Position numbers and translations under genes: made by a program
Shown here: piece by piece, positions 15,097 through 24,294 of the stretch
Layout: each line of letters opens with the position of its first letter
Position numbering within the stretch: position 1 is the first letter of the stretch
Assembly (NCBI RefSeq): GCF_900060185.1
Contig: NZ_FIZY01000028.1
Location: forward strand, 1 to 64,000
Direction: 5' to 3'
DNA from: Grimontia marina
GTDB taxonomy: Bacteria; Pseudomonadota; Gammaproteobacteria; Enterobacterales; Vibrionaceae
DNA length: 64,000 nucleotides
Notes under the pieces: generated by a model
What the model was told of the DNA's origin: nothing
The model's database searches: none
What the model saw: only the letters and a program-made list of their open reading frames with translations

Positions 15097-17343
15097 TTGC
15101 CTTCTGTACCGCTTCTTTCTGATAACATCACATCCACAGACTCCAATGCACCAAGATTTTTATCACTACTGGGCATTGTGGTGGTTTGCGTTTTTATCCT
15201 GATTTCGACCTTCACACTATATAAAAGTGCACTCTCACGGCAGATAGATCTCCAAAACCAGATGTTGAACGTAGAAGTGAACCGGGTTCAAAGAGCCATT
15301 GAGGTCAACTTACAGAAAGAAGCCTACTTTTTGGTTTGGCTAGCTAACGACCTTCAGAATAGAGGCCAAGTTGATCAAAACATTTGGAAAATTGCAACAA
15401 CAGGTATTGAACGCACTTTTCCTTTTTTCTCTGGAGTCTACTGGCAGGATAAGGATCAGAAGATCCTCTATTCCACCCCCTCATACTTTGTTCCGAAACC
15501 GGTAGACAGTGCTTGGCAGATAGCACCTTCCGTCAGATTTACCAACATGCCTGTGCTTTCCCAACTCTCAACGTCAGATGTTAGGATTACGTCCGATGGC
15601 ACAGTCTCAATTGAGATGCTTCACCCTGTTTTGTTTGAAGGTCGAGTTACAGGCTACTTGGGCGCTAGTTACAACATTGAACAAATGGTCAAAGCTATTG
15701 CTGCGGAATTTCTTCGCCCTGAGCAACATTTGGTGTTAAGTGATGGCTCCTCACCTTTTATTGGCGAGCTCCCCGATTTCAGTGGCGCGATGTTGAATAC
15801 GGTTGAATTGTCGCCGCTTAATGAACATTGGCAACTAACAGTCTGGCAACGACCTGAATCCGATCAGGTTTATTTTTCCCTACCTATGCTGATATTTCTG
15901 GCTGGATTAGTCGTGACTATTCTCGTTGCTATCTCGCTGTATCTTCTTGAGGTCAACATCATTGGCCGCCGCGCAGAGTCCAAAACAGTACATAAACTCA
16001 AGAAAGAAATCATTCAGAGGCGTGAAGTCGAAGCACAGCTCCAATTTACGGCGAATCATGACCCACAAACCCACCTTCCCAACCGATTTGCTTTGCAGTC
16101 GTATCTTGATCGCGCACTATGTTCTGAACAAGACATTGTGCTCATGTGTCTCTCTCTCGACAAACTGCGAGAGATAAATGATATGTATGGCCACATCGTG
16201 GCTGATCAGTTGGTTTTTGAAGCCGCCAAACGCTTTAAAACTGTATTACCCCCCCATGCCATTCTTGCCCGCACTAACCACGATCAATTTATGGTTACTT
16301 GCGCCGGTATGTCTCAGTTGGAAGCGGAAATGCAGGCTAATCAATTAAGAATGTGTCTGGAAGAAGAGTTCTACATCGAAGACAATGACATCCTAACCAG
16401 TTGCGCCATCGGTATTGCGTATCGTTACAGTGATGATCTCCGTGCCGAAAATATGGTTCGCCATGCTGACACCGCCGCAAATAAAGCCCGTGCCCTCGGC
16501 AACCGTAAAGTCGTTGCGTACAACCAGACCATGCAAGATCAGCTCAATCACAAAAAAGAATTGGAGCGAGCGATTAGAAAAGCGATCAACAATGACGAAC
16601 TAGAACTCTATTTCCAACCTCAGGTAGATTTACGCACAAGGCAGATTGTCGGTGTTGAAGCGTTGGTCAGATGGGAAGCAAAAAATGGTTCGGCAATAAG
16701 CACCGACATCATTATCAAAACTGCGGAAGAAACAGGCTTAATGCAGCGCCTTGGTCACTGGGTTGTCGATACTGCGCTCAAGCACTTCTCCCATATGCTG
16801 GATGAGCGCTGCGCGCCAAAATGTATCGCCATAAATGTGTCGGGACACGAGTTCCAAGACGGCTATCTGGCAGACTATGTGATCCGCTCAATTACCCGCT
16901 ACGATATTCCACCATCCCGTGTCCAAATAGAGTTGACTGAACAAGTATTCATCGAGAACCTCGAGCGTAACCAGCACATACTTAACCGACTGACCACATC
17001 TGGCATCAGCCTCGCCATCGATGACTTTGGGACTGGCTATTCCTCGCTTGCTTACCTGAAACACTTTCCGGTTAATACGGTAAAAATCGACCGTGGCTTT
17101 ATCAAAGATTTGCCGCAATCAAAAGATGATTTGGTTATTTGTCAGGCCGTCGTCAGCATGGCGAATTTGCTTCAATTGAAAGTGGTAGCGGAAGGTGTGG
17201 AGACGATTGATCAGCAAGAGTTACTGAGAAACATTGGATGTAACTTCGCTCAAGGGCACTATTACTACGCGCCTATGACCGCGGAACAACTGATGAAGGA
17301 ACTCAAAAAACAAAGAACCGGGCGTTTATACCCGGCTTCTTGA
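15097..17343 (+). CDS. Membrane GGDEF-EAL protein with degenerate GGDEF; c-di-GMP phosphodiesterase
   Basis: 748 residues from a TTG start. TTG is favoured because the first internal ATG lies after membrane helix 1 (about residues 22-42). A periplasmic CHASE-like domain and a second helix (LIFLAGLVVTILVAISLYLL) precede GGDEF and EAL. The cyclase signature reads TNHDQF instead of GGDEF, so synthesis is unlikely. The EAL part is intact: EALVRWE, INVSGHEF, IELTEQVF, LAIDDFGTGYSSLAYLKHFPVNTVKIDRGF, VAEGVET. Predicted membrane-bound phosphodiesterase controlled by an external signal. A CCGGG/CCCGG hairpin overlaps the last codons. Confidence 0.88.
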   Translation: MPSVPLLSDNITSTDSNAPRFLSLLGIVVVCVFILISTFTLYKSALSRQIDLQNQMLNVEVNRVQRAIEVNLQKEAYFLVWLANDLQNRGQVDQNIWKIATTGIERTFPFFSGVYWQDKDQKILYSTPSYFVPKPVDSAWQIAPSVRFTNMPVLSQLSTSDVRITSDGTVSIEMLHPVLFEGRVTGYLGASYNIEQMVKAIAAEFLRPEQHLVLSDGSSPFIGELPDFSGAMLNTVELSPLNEHWQLTVWQRPESDQVYFSLPMLIFLAGLVVTILVAISLYLLEVNIIGRRAESKTVHKLKKEIIQRREVEAQLQFTANHDPQTHLPNRFALQSYLDRALCSEQDIVLMCLSLDKLREINDMYGHIVADQLVFEAAKRFKTVLPPHAILARTNHDQFMVTCAGMSQLEAEMQANQLRMCLEEEFYIEDNDILTSCAIGIAYRYSDDLRAENMVRHADTAANKARALGNRKVVAYNQTMQDQLNHKKELERAIRKAINNDELELYFQPQVDLRTRQIVGVEALVRWEAKNGSAISTDIIIKTAEETGLMQRLGHWVVDTALKHFSHMLDERCAPKCIAINVSGHEFQDGYLADYVIRSITRYDIPPSRVQIELTEQVFIENLERNQHILNRLTTSGISLAIDDFGTGYSSLAYLKHFPVNTVKIDRGFIKDLPQSKDDLVICQAVVSMANLLQLKVVAEGVETIDQQELLRNIGCNFAQGHYYYAPMTAEQLMKELKKQRTGRLYPAS

Positions 17344-17378
17344 TTAGCAATGCCATCGCATATTGCAAAGCATTCTGG

Positions 17379-17927
17379 TTATGCCGTTGCAGCTTTCCAG
17401 ACATCTGGTTGAATCGAGATGACTGAATCCCCTACTGAGAACCAAATCTGACCATCTTCGATGGTGGCCTGAATAGTCATGGTGCGACTGCTTGCTGCCG
17501 CAGCAGCGTCCAATACTTCATCAATCACGTTGATTATTGTCAGGTTCTTGAACGGAAACAGCTTGTTCAACATGTTATCTTTCCAAACACTAGCTGCGTT
17601 GTCGTCATAGGTAAACAACACAACTTCCTTTGCTTGTGTACAAGCTTTCTTCAGTCGTTTCTCATCAGGAAGGCCAAGTTCTACCCAGAGTTCAATTTCA
17701 TCACTGTAGTTTTTGATCCAGAGATCTGGCTCTGTCTCTTCGCACAATCCTTTTGTAAATTGCAGACGCTCATCAGCGTTCATGGTCCATGCAAGCAGAC
17801 GAAGCATCATACGCTGTTCAGTTTCTGATGGGTGCTGAGCCAGCGTGACTGAATGGTCGAGATAAACGCTTCTCGACATGTCAGCCACATTGATTGAGGC
17901 TTTATACACCGTTGCTTTAAGTGCCAT
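17379..17927 (-). CDS. yaeQ: YaeQ family protein
   Basis: 182 residues from ATG 17927, where the family consensus begins (MALKATVYKASINVADMSR). HPSETEQRMMLRLLAW, WVELGLPDEKRLKKACTQAKEV and the C-terminal SVGDSVISIQPDVW are typical. YaeQ has a PD-(D/E)XK-nuclease-like fold. The E. coli protein was once linked to haemolysin-related transcription antitermination, but its function remains uncertain. It starts 13 bases after the GIY-YIG gene, suggesting one transcript with yceH. Confidence 0.9.
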   Translation of the reverse strand: MALKATVYKASINVADMSRSVYLDHSVTLAQHPSETEQRMMLRLLAWTMNADERLQFTKGLCEETEPDLWIKNYSDEIELWVELGLPDEKRLKKACTQAKEVVLFTYDDNAASVWKDNMLNKLFPFKNLTIINVIDEVLDAAAAASSRTMTIQATIEDGQIWFSVGDSVISIQPDVWKAATA

Positions 17928-17940
17928 GTTTATACCCACT

Positions 17941-18252
17941 CTAAAATTTGTCATTCAATAAGACCTGTATACGGCCAGGCTCTTTGCAAAGTTGTTCTTT
18001 TTCGCGTTTTGTTAGCCGCTTGATGTACCACTCCAGCGACATCGCCTGTTGTTTGGTTCCCACCTCATACGACCAGGCAAGTGTAAGAGGTTGTTTACCT
18101 CTCAAATACTTTGCAGTTTTCGTGCCGTTTTGCTGGTGCTCATCAAATCGACGTATGACGTCAGTGGTGACACCACAATACAAAGAGTTGTCGCGCGCAC
18201 GAATGAGATAGACGTGCCAAAGAGGCACGTCATTGGAGGAAGTCAAAGTCAT
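17941..18252 (-). CDS. GIY-YIG nuclease-superfamily protein (YhbQ-like)
   Basis: 103 residues. WHVYLIRARDNSLYCGVTTDVIRRFDEHQ has the GIY-YIG plan (VYL and YCG in place of GIY and YIG), followed by Arg and His, and LEWYIKRLTKREKEQL carries the conserved region with Glu. It is a small single-domain member, like YhbQ. Such proteins may cleave DNA, but their physiological role is unknown. It lies 14 bases after yceH and 13 before yaeQ. Confidence 0.87.
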   Translation of the reverse strand: MTLTSSNDVPLWHVYLIRARDNSLYCGVTTDVIRRFDEHQQNGTKTAKYLRGKQPLTLAWSYEVGTKQQAMSLEWYIKRLTKREKEQLCKEPGRIQVLLNDKF

Positions 18253-18266
18253 AATGTAAAGACGTG

Positions 18267-18905
18267 TTAGTCCTGGGTTTCCAAGAGTTGGTTTACCAAC
18301 GCTTTCAGTTCCGCGACCTCACTTTCTAAAGCTTCGACACGGTCAGCCAAAGCACCTTCTTGCGGTTTGGATGAGAATGAAGGCGCAACAGTTTCAGTTG
18401 GCGCTTCCAAGCCAAACAGGTGCACATAACGGCTTTCTCGTTTGCCAGGCTCTCTTGGAAGTTGCGCTACATAGCCCTTTTCGATCATGCCGCTGAGTGC
18501 TGATTCGACCTGGCTCATATCGCTGAACTCACACAAGCGGTTTGTGCGGGTACGAAGCTCACCCGGTGTTTGCGGGCCACGCAGAAGCATCACACAAATA
18601 ATGCCCTTTTCCTGCTCAGAAAACTGCAGTGAGCCAAACTCTGTGTTGCAGAATCTGTGTTGGTACTTGGTCACTCGACTACCGAAACCCTCCAGGTCGC
18701 TAATTAGTCGTTTGGATTTTAGCGACTCTACAGTATCGAGTACTTCCGCTTCGCTCAGCGTATAAACAGGTTCACGGTTACTTTTTTGGTTTGCTGCGGT
18801 CGTAAGGCTGTTGAGGGTCAAAGGATAGAGATCCGGCGTAGTGACTTCTTTTTCTAATAAACATCCTATCACTCGCGCTTCGAAAGTGTTGAGTTCAATC
18901 GCCAT
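18267..18905 (-). CDS. yceH: YceH family protein (DUF480/UPF0502)
   Basis: 212 residues. [43 protein letters not shown] is the DUF480 signature, and two winged-helix repeats follow ([25 protein letters not shown]). A C-terminal coiled coil ([23 protein letters not shown]) is clear. The winged-helix build suggests nucleic acid binding; the function is unknown. First gene of a likely three-gene transcript. Confidence 0.92.
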   Translation of the reverse strand: MAIELNTFEARVIGCLLEKEVTTPDLYPLTLNSLTTAANQKSNREPVYTLSEAEVLDTVESLKSKRLISDLEGFGSRVTKYQHRFCNTEFGSLQFSEQEKGIICVMLLRGPQTPGELRTRTNRLCEFSDMSQVESALSGMIEKGYVAQLPREPGKRESRYVHLFGLEAPTETVAPSFSSKPQEGALADRVEALESEVAELKALVNQLLETQD

Positions 18906-19178
18906 GGGAATACCTCAGTTAAATCCTATGCTGCGGTTTATAACAATCAACCAGTAACACGGCAACTGCACATATGTCTATTTGCCGTATGATCGAGGTA
19001 ACTGCCGGAACTTTGTTCAATTTATGGAATGCTGAACTGTAAATCCGTCTTAGCCTTGTGATTTTGACTCAATGAAGAAAATTTTCTGTCTCGTGATTTG
19101 CCAGTTTTCATATATGATCTGTCGCATTGTGGTTTTGCGGCATAGATTTTGTGCCGTTTGAAGTATCAGGAGAAAGTA

Positions 19179-19607
19179 ATGGGTATGTTCGGAAAGAAGA
19201 CAGCATCGAACCCATGTCTGTCACTTATTGCTAAAGAATGCCGGGTCATTGGTGAGTTTGATTTGGAAGGTGACATCCAGTTCGACGGCCAAGGCGAAGG
19301 CACCATCATTCACGCCCGAAACGTTGTTATCTCTTCTACTGGCCATTTTAAAGGCGACATTCGTGCAGAACATGTAACCATAAATGGCTATGTTGAGGGC
19401 ACCTGTATTGCCCACGAAGTGAACATCCTGAGCTCAGGTAAAATGAAAGGTCAAATCCAAAGCGAGCAGCTTACCATCGCGAAAGGCGGATGCCTGATGG
19501 GCGAAAACAAGCTGAAAGACGAGCCTTCACTCAAAGTCGTAAACGAAGAGAAAAGTGTCTCTGACGAAGTAGCTTCTAAGCCGAAGAAAACTTCAGCCTC
19601 CGCTTAA
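19179..19607 (+). CDS. Bactofilin (polymer-forming cytoskeletal protein)
   Basis: 142 residues from ATG 19179, preceded by CAGGAG. The central part (residues about 18-110) is a run of short beta-helix repeats (GEFDLEGDIQFDGQGEGTI, GHFKGDIRAEHVTINGYVEG, GKMKGQIQSEQLTI), the core of bactofilins. These self-assemble into filaments without nucleotides and act in cell shape or as membrane scaffolds. The C-terminal 30 residues are charged and probably disordered. No M23 peptidase gene is adjacent. Confidence 0.9.
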   Translation: MGMFGKKTASNPCLSLIAKECRVIGEFDLEGDIQFDGQGEGTIIHARNVVISSTGHFKGDIRAEHVTINGYVEGTCIAHEVNILSSGKMKGQIQSEQLTIAKGGCLMGENKLKDEPSLKVVNEEKSVSDEVASKPKKTSASA

Positions 19608-19721
19608 ATTCCTATTCTGATGCAATGATCAACAGTTGAATGCCCTATTCGCTTTCAACTGTTGACTTCATTGCCCAACATTATACGATCCGCGAAATTA
19701 AGTAATTTCGGAAGTACGAAG

Positions 19722-20156
19722 ATGTCTGAACAAGCAAACCAAGCGCAAGAAACTGTAAAGCTGGAAGATCTATCTGCTGAGCTGCAGCAAGTGATTAAAT
19801 ACGAACAAGTTCCAGCTGAACTGTTTACCATGCTAGCTTCTATTCATGAGGCATCTGAAAGTGTTGTACGCGAAGCTTGGGATGCAATGCCAGCAAGTGC
19901 ACAGAACATTCTTGATAATTTCGAGCAGTTTCATGCTCTGGTTAGCCTGAGCCAAAGCTACGCAGGTCTGGATTTCATGCAAGAAACCCAAGACATGAAA
20001 TTCGATGACATGGATGACGAGCAAACCGCTGAATACAAAGCGGTATTGTTGGACAAACTTCTACACAACTGTGTGAAAGATCTGGTTAAGCAACTCAAAC
20101 AAGCACGCCTGAAGCCAGCTATGAAGCGCGAATTCCGCGAAATCTTCACCAAGTAA
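19722..20156 (+). CDS. DUF3069 family protein
   Basis: 144 residues from ATG 19722 (GGAAG 8 bases upstream). LSAELQQVIKYEQVPAELFTMLASIHEASESVVREAWDAMPASAQNILDNFEQFHALVSL is a helical, acidic region that I recognise as a Vibrionaceae family, probably DUF3069; the C-terminus is basic. No function is known. It follows the bactofilin gene by 114 bases and ends at a bidirectional terminator. Confidence 0.7.
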   Translation: MSEQANQAQETVKLEDLSAELQQVIKYEQVPAELFTMLASIHEASESVVREAWDAMPASAQNILDNFEQFHALVSLSQSYAGLDFMQETQDMKFDDMDDEQTAEYKAVLLDKLLHNCVKDLVKQLKQARLKPAMKREFREIFTK

Positions 20157-20175
20157 TTTCAGATTTGCCGCTCAA

Positions 20176-20216
20176 CAATAAAAAAAGAGGTGACGCTGTC
20201 ACCTCTTTTTTTATTG
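20176..20216. terminator. Bidirectional terminator
   Basis: A 19-bp perfect inverted repeat around GCT: the GC part is GAGGTGAC/GTCACCTC, flanked by A-run and T-run. It serves the DUF3069 gene on + and the parvulin gene on -. Confidence 0.9.
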
Positions 20217-20233
20217 TCAAAGTAGTATATGCC

Positions 20234-20512
20234 TTATGTTCTGTAAAGAACCTTTACTACGTGCCAACCAAAGCGGGTTTTCACGATATGGGGCGTCAGC
20301 ACTTCGGCGTTAAAACACACTTTATCAAACTGCGGAACCATTTGACCGCGTTTGAATTCGCCCAAATCGCCGCCTTTCTTACCTGACGAGCAGGTAGAGT
20401 ATTTCTTTGCCAGCGTCTGAAACTTTGCGCCTTTCTTCAATTGGCTAACGATATCCTCTGCCTGATTCTGGTGTTTAACCAAAATGTGGAGTGCATGCGC
20501 TGTTTTGGCCAT
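20234..20512 (-). CDS. ppiC: Parvulin-type peptidyl-prolyl cis-trans isomerase
   Basis: 92 residues, a single parvulin domain with no signal peptide: [59 protein letters not shown] and the terminal [10 protein letters not shown]. It should isomerise prolyl bonds in cytoplasmic proteins, like E. coli PpiC, which has a similar length (93 residues). Confidence 0.93.
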   Translation of the reverse strand: MAKTAHALHILVKHQNQAEDIVSQLKKGAKFQTLAKKYSTCSSGKKGGDLGEFKRGQMVPQFDKVCFNAEVLTPHIVKTRFGWHVVKVLYRT

Positions 20513-20566
20513 AGTTGTGCCCTTTGCTGCCTTCTTTCATTGGCCGCGGATTATATCGCCGCAACC

Positions 20567-21025
20567 CTAGCTAGCGTTAGTATTTTTCAATGCTTCGAGC
20601 GGCAGCCAAGTCACTTCTACACCCGCTTGTTTAAACATATCTGCGCTAACTTTTATTTTCTCTCCCCAGCGGGAAAGGAAATCTTCTGTCTGTTCTGGGC
20701 AGTGAACCTGCGTAATGCCAGTCTGTATAATCTTTGCCGCGCAGTTAGGGCATGGGAAATGCGTCACCCAGATTTCGCAGTCAGCAAGGTCTCGTTTGGC
20801 AAAGAGAATTGCATTTTCTTCAGCGTGTAGTGTCTTTAGTAGCTTCATTTCACGATCATCCGTGTCCGCACTGTCTGAAATGCCATGTGGATAGCCATTA
20901 AAACCGACAGAGACAATACGGTTACCTTTAGTAATAACGGCACCAACCTGTGTTGAAGGATCTTTGCTCCAAGAGCCGACAAGCTCTGCCATTTGATAGA
21001 AACGTACTGCCCACTTTGAGATCAT
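20567..21025 (-). CDS. dCMP deaminase
   Basis: 152 residues. The zinc site is clear: His67-Ala-Glu69 (LHAEENAI) and PCPNC with Cys92 and Cys95. SKDPSTQVGAVI near residue 20 and GFNGYPHGISD are typical of deoxycytidylate deaminases, which make dUMP for thymidylate synthesis. Many gammaproteobacteria use dCTP deaminase instead; Vibrionaceae often carry this enzyme. Single gene, ending about 54 bases before the parvulin gene starts. Confidence 0.9.
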   Translation of the reverse strand: MISKWAVRFYQMAELVGSWSKDPSTQVGAVITKGNRIVSVGFNGYPHGISDSADTDDREMKLLKTLHAEENAILFAKRDLADCEIWVTHFPCPNCAAKIIQTGITQVHCPEQTEDFLSRWGEKIKVSADMFKQAGVEVTWLPLEALKNTNAS

Positions 21026-21094
21026 CGCTTTTCCAATAAGTTACCCATTCGCAATACCGCTATTTTGCTTAATCCATAAGCTGAGCTCAACAAA

Positions 21095-21116
21095 AAAGCG
21101 GCCTTGAGGCCGCTTT
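21095..21116 (-). terminator. Terminator of nhaD
   Basis: AAAGCGGCC-TTGA-GGCCGCTTT, a 9-bp stem with a tetraloop. On the minus strand it is followed by a T-run. It lies 23 bases beyond the nhaD stop. Confidence 0.88.
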
Positions 21117-21138
21117 CATAGTGAAATGCCGAAAATAA

Positions 21139-22566
21139 CTAGAATAAAGACTCATTAATTACCAAATGGCACATGATTGCCGCCGCGTAACCCAACATAA
21201 TAACTGGGCTCCACTTCAAATGACCAAAGAAGGTATATTTTCCACGGGCCTGACCCATCAGCGCCACACCCGCCGCAGAGCCCAATGACAATAAGCTGCC
21301 GCCTACTCCTGCTGTAAGGGTGACAAGAAGCCAATTGCCCATCGACATTTCCGGCTGCATTGTCAGCACGGCAAACATGACCGGAATGTTATCAACAAGC
21401 GCGGACAGTAACCCGACGATGATGTTGGCCCAAATAGGATCCCATTGCAGGTACATGACGTTGGAAATCGTTGCGAGGTAGCCAATCAAGCTGAGGCCCC
21501 CAACACACATTACAACACCATAGAAGAAGAGAAGGGTGTCCCATTCCGCATGTGAAACACGGCGGAATACATCGAACGGAATGACTGAGCCCAATCGTTT
21601 CAGTGCTGCTTCATCTTGCTTCGCCTGTGCGACTGCACGTTTTCTTGCCAATGAACGCGGTAATGTTTTGCGCAAATAGAAACCAAAGAATTGCAGGTAA
21701 GCCAGACCCATCATCATGCCTATCACGGGTGGGAAGTGAACGACACCGTGGAAACCTACCGCCGTTAAGATGGTAAAAAGGAAAAGCACAATAATACGCT
21801 TAGCGCCGCGTTTGATTTCGACAAACTCGTTCACCACGTCTGGTTTATCTTTTGGAATAAACAAGGACATGATGAACGCTGGCACTACATAGTTGATGAC
21901 CGACGGAACAAACAACGCCCCAAATTCAGAGAAGCTAACCAATCCTGCCTGCCAAACCATGAGTGTGGTGATATCACCAAATGGGCTGAATGCACCGCCG
22001 GCATTGGCAGCAACAACAATGTTTATGCAAGCCAGATTGATAAATCTTGGGTTATCGCCACCAATTTTCAGTACTACAGTGCACATTAGAAGCGCAGTGG
22101 TCAGGTTGTCAGCAATTGGGGAGATGAAGAAAGAAAGGATACCTGTAATCCAGAATAACTGACGGAGATCGTAGCCCTTGCCGACGATCCAAGCTTTCAG
22201 ACCATCAAACAGGCGTCGCTCTTCCATCGCAGAAATATAGGTCATAGCAACCAGCAGGAAAAGCATCAGCTCTGCATATTCGAGCAAGTTATGTTCTATG
22301 GCACTTTGTGCCACTTCGATTTCACCGGCGTTTGAATAAACAAAACCGAGCATCAACCAAATTAGGCCAGCCGCCAGCAGGACTGGTTTTGACTTCCTTA
22401 AATGGAGCTGTTCTTCGAGCATGACCAGAGTGTAAGCTGCTGCGAAAATGATAAGAGAGATATAGCCGACAACTGATTGGGTTAAATCTAGCGGGTTACT
22501 ATTACCTGTACCAGCGGCGAATGCGTTACAAGAAAACAGCAACACAAACGCTATTAAACACTTCAT
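21139..22566 (-). CDS. nhaD: NhaD-type sodium/proton antiporter
   Basis: 475 residues from ATG 22566, preceded by GGAGG with 7-base spacing. A signal-like first segment (MKCLIAFVLLFSCNAFA) is followed by about 12 helices. ISPIADNLTTALLMCTVV and NIVVAANAGGAFSPFGDITTLMVWQAG carry the conserved acidic and polar residues of the ion path, and LLSALVDNIPVMFAVLTM is also typical. NhaD exchanges Na+ (and Li+) for H+ across the inner membrane, important in marine vibrios at alkaline pH. Transcribed alone, with a good terminator. Confidence 0.93.
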   Translation of the reverse strand: MKCLIAFVLLFSCNAFAAGTGNSNPLDLTQSVVGYISLIIFAAAYTLVMLEEQLHLRKSKPVLLAAGLIWLMLGFVYSNAGEIEVAQSAIEHNLLEYAELMLFLLVAMTYISAMEERRLFDGLKAWIVGKGYDLRQLFWITGILSFFISPIADNLTTALLMCTVVLKIGGDNPRFINLACINIVVAANAGGAFSPFGDITTLMVWQAGLVSFSEFGALFVPSVINYVVPAFIMSLFIPKDKPDVVNEFVEIKRGAKRIIVLFLFTILTAVGFHGVVHFPPVIGMMMGLAYLQFFGFYLRKTLPRSLARKRAVAQAKQDEAALKRLGSVIPFDVFRRVSHAEWDTLLFFYGVVMCVGGLSLIGYLATISNVMYLQWDPIWANIIVGLLSALVDNIPVMFAVLTMQPEMSMGNWLLVTLTAGVGGSLLSLGSAAGVALMGQARGKYTFFGHLKWSPVIMLGYAAAIMCHLVINESLF

Positions 22567-23307
22567 CCTTGTGCCTCCAAGCGAATTTAAATGAATTTCG
22601 CGAGGGGCATTGCCGAGATACATGCTCGTTCTATACACTCACAGACGCAACGCCCCTAAATCATGACTCCCTGATATATATAGTTTTATTGTTACCCTTA
22701 GTGTGGACATGGGTCGGGAGCCTAATTGTCGCGGCCAAATGATAGATCTTGTTACAGAATAATGCAGAGTAAATTGTTTACTTTTCCGGCATAACCCACA
22801 AACCTGATTTTTTGCGCGTAAAGCGATGTTTCACTGTTGGTAAATGAGAGGATGATCGGCCATTTCAATTCCGAAAAATGCTATGGGCTCTTTCTAAGAG
22901 CCTGCCGTACCTACTCTTTCGATTTACAATGTAAAAATCCATGAGACGATCTACTCAGATCAAATTTTTTACAAAAAGCATAGGCAACCACTGCAAAGTA
23001 ATTGTGACATATCATTCACTGCTTTATAACTTAACTAAGAGATCTGTCGCTGCTTAAATTACGACTATGAAGTGCATACCTTGGTATGCACAAACTTTAA
23101 ACAACATTTACTCATGACTAGAAAAGTTATCTTATTTATAGGGTTAACAGGGAATATGCTAATAAGACCTCTGCAATCATGTAAACGGTCGTCTTAATCT
23201 GCAACTTTAGTGCCTGATTTAGCATCAGATTTTGGATATAACAATGGATTAACACTGGCGGAAAGATTGGGTGTAAAGCCCAGTCGCCAATCATCACGGA
23301 GAATGAT
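22567..23307. other. Gene-free leader region between nhaD and the ABC importer
   Basis: About 740 bases with no credible gene. It holds TTTACA-A-TGTAAA at 22922-22934 and the perfect palindrome at 23072-23091. Nothing else is recognised. Short frames on either strand lack ribosome sites and family resemblance. Confidence 0.6.
23072..23091. promoter_or_regulatory. Palindrome GTGCATACC-TT-GGTATGCAC
   Basis: A 9-bp perfect inverted repeat with a 2-base centre, 217 bases upstream of the ABC importer operon. The symmetry and size are those of a dimeric repressor or activator site. The binding protein cannot be named. The long leader suggests that the promoter is near here. Confidence 0.5.
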
Positions 23308-24276
23308 ATGAACGTGTCCAAACTACTTCTGTCGGCTTGCTGCGCCGCAACACTTTTAACTACCCCATTAACAGCAATGGCTGATACTGCAAAAGTGGCT
23401 GTTTCTCAGATCGTTGAGCACCCAGCACTTGATGCAACCCGCAAAGGTCTGCTGGATGGCCTAAAAGCCAAAGGCTATGAAGAGGGCAAAAACCTAGAAT
23501 TTGTTTATCAAACTGCACAAGGTAATCCTGCCATCGCGGTACAGATTGCCCGCCAATTTGTTGGTGAGAAGCCAGACGTACTGGTCGGTATCGCTACTCC
23601 TTCTGCACAAGCACTGGTTGCGGCAACTAAGTCTATTCCTGTCGTATTCACTGCTGTCACTGACCCTGTTGGCGCAAAACTCATCAAGGACATGGCAAAA
23701 CCAAATGCAAACGTGACAGGCCTGTCTGACCTCTCTCCTGTGGCACAGCACGTCGCGCTGGCAAAAGAGCTTCTTCCAAACATCAAATCTATCGGTGTCG
23801 TCTACAACCCAGGCGAAGCCAACGCTGTCACTCTGGTTGAACTACTTCGCGAAGCTGCTAAAGCGCAAGGGCTGAAAGTTGTAGAAGGCACTGCACTGAA
23901 AAGTGCCGACGTTCAATCCGCAGCACAAATCGTCGCTTCTCAGGCTGATGCTATCTATGCACCCACTGATAATACAGTTGCCAGTGCGATAGACGGTCTT
24001 GTAGGTGCAGCTAATCAAGCGAAGAAACCTGTTATCGGAGGTGCAACCTCATATATCCCTAACGGTGCTGTAGCTGCACTGGGCTTCGATTACTACCAAA
24101 TCGGTGTTCAAACGGCTGACTACGTCGCTGCCCTGCTGAATGGCGAGGAAGTATCTGCGCTACCTGCAAAAGTAGCAGTAGGTTCTGATTTGGCGATTAA
24201 CTTAAAAGCAGCTCAAAAACTGGGTCTGGAAGTGCCTCAGGCATTGCTGGACCGTGCGACAACCGTAGAAAAATAA
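23308..24276 (+). CDS. ABC transporter substrate-binding protein (TrpX-like)
   Basis: 322 residues with signal peptide (MNVSKLLLSACCAATLLTTPLTAMA). The mature part (AVSQIVEHPALDATRKGLLDGLKAKGYEEGKNLEFVYQTAQGNP, AAIVFTAVTDPVGAKL-like segment, PNVTGLSD-like segment, YAPTDNTVASA) is the ABC_sub_bind family. Relatives with this permease/ATPase set are TrpX proteins, proposed to bind tryptophan or tyrosine. It is periplasmic and delivers substrate to the permease encoded 18 bases downstream. Substrate is inferred from family only. Confidence 0.87.
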   Translation: MNVSKLLLSACCAATLLTTPLTAMADTAKVAVSQIVEHPALDATRKGLLDGLKAKGYEEGKNLEFVYQTAQGNPAIAVQIARQFVGEKPDVLVGIATPSAQALVAATKSIPVVFTAVTDPVGAKLIKDMAKPNANVTGLSDLSPVAQHVALAKELLPNIKSIGVVYNPGEANAVTLVELLREAAKAQGLKVVEGTALKSADVQSAAQIVASQADAIYAPTDNTVASAIDGLVGAANQAKKPVIGGATSYIPNGAVAALGFDYYQIGVQTADYVAALLNGEEVSALPAKVAVGSDLAINLKAAQKLGLEVPQALLDRATTVEK

Positions 24277-24294
24277 TAACGTCAGGAGCAGTAC

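Noticed and set aside
17317-17336. CCGGG/CCCGG hairpin at the end of the GGDEF-EAL gene as a terminator
   Set aside because: It lies within the last codons, has a short stem and no proper T-run, so I mention it only in the gene entry.
23200-23300. Riboswitch or T-box in front of the TrpX-like gene
   Set aside because: A weak GGCG...CGCC hairpin is present, but none of the conserved motifs of known riboswitches or T-box leaders could be found.
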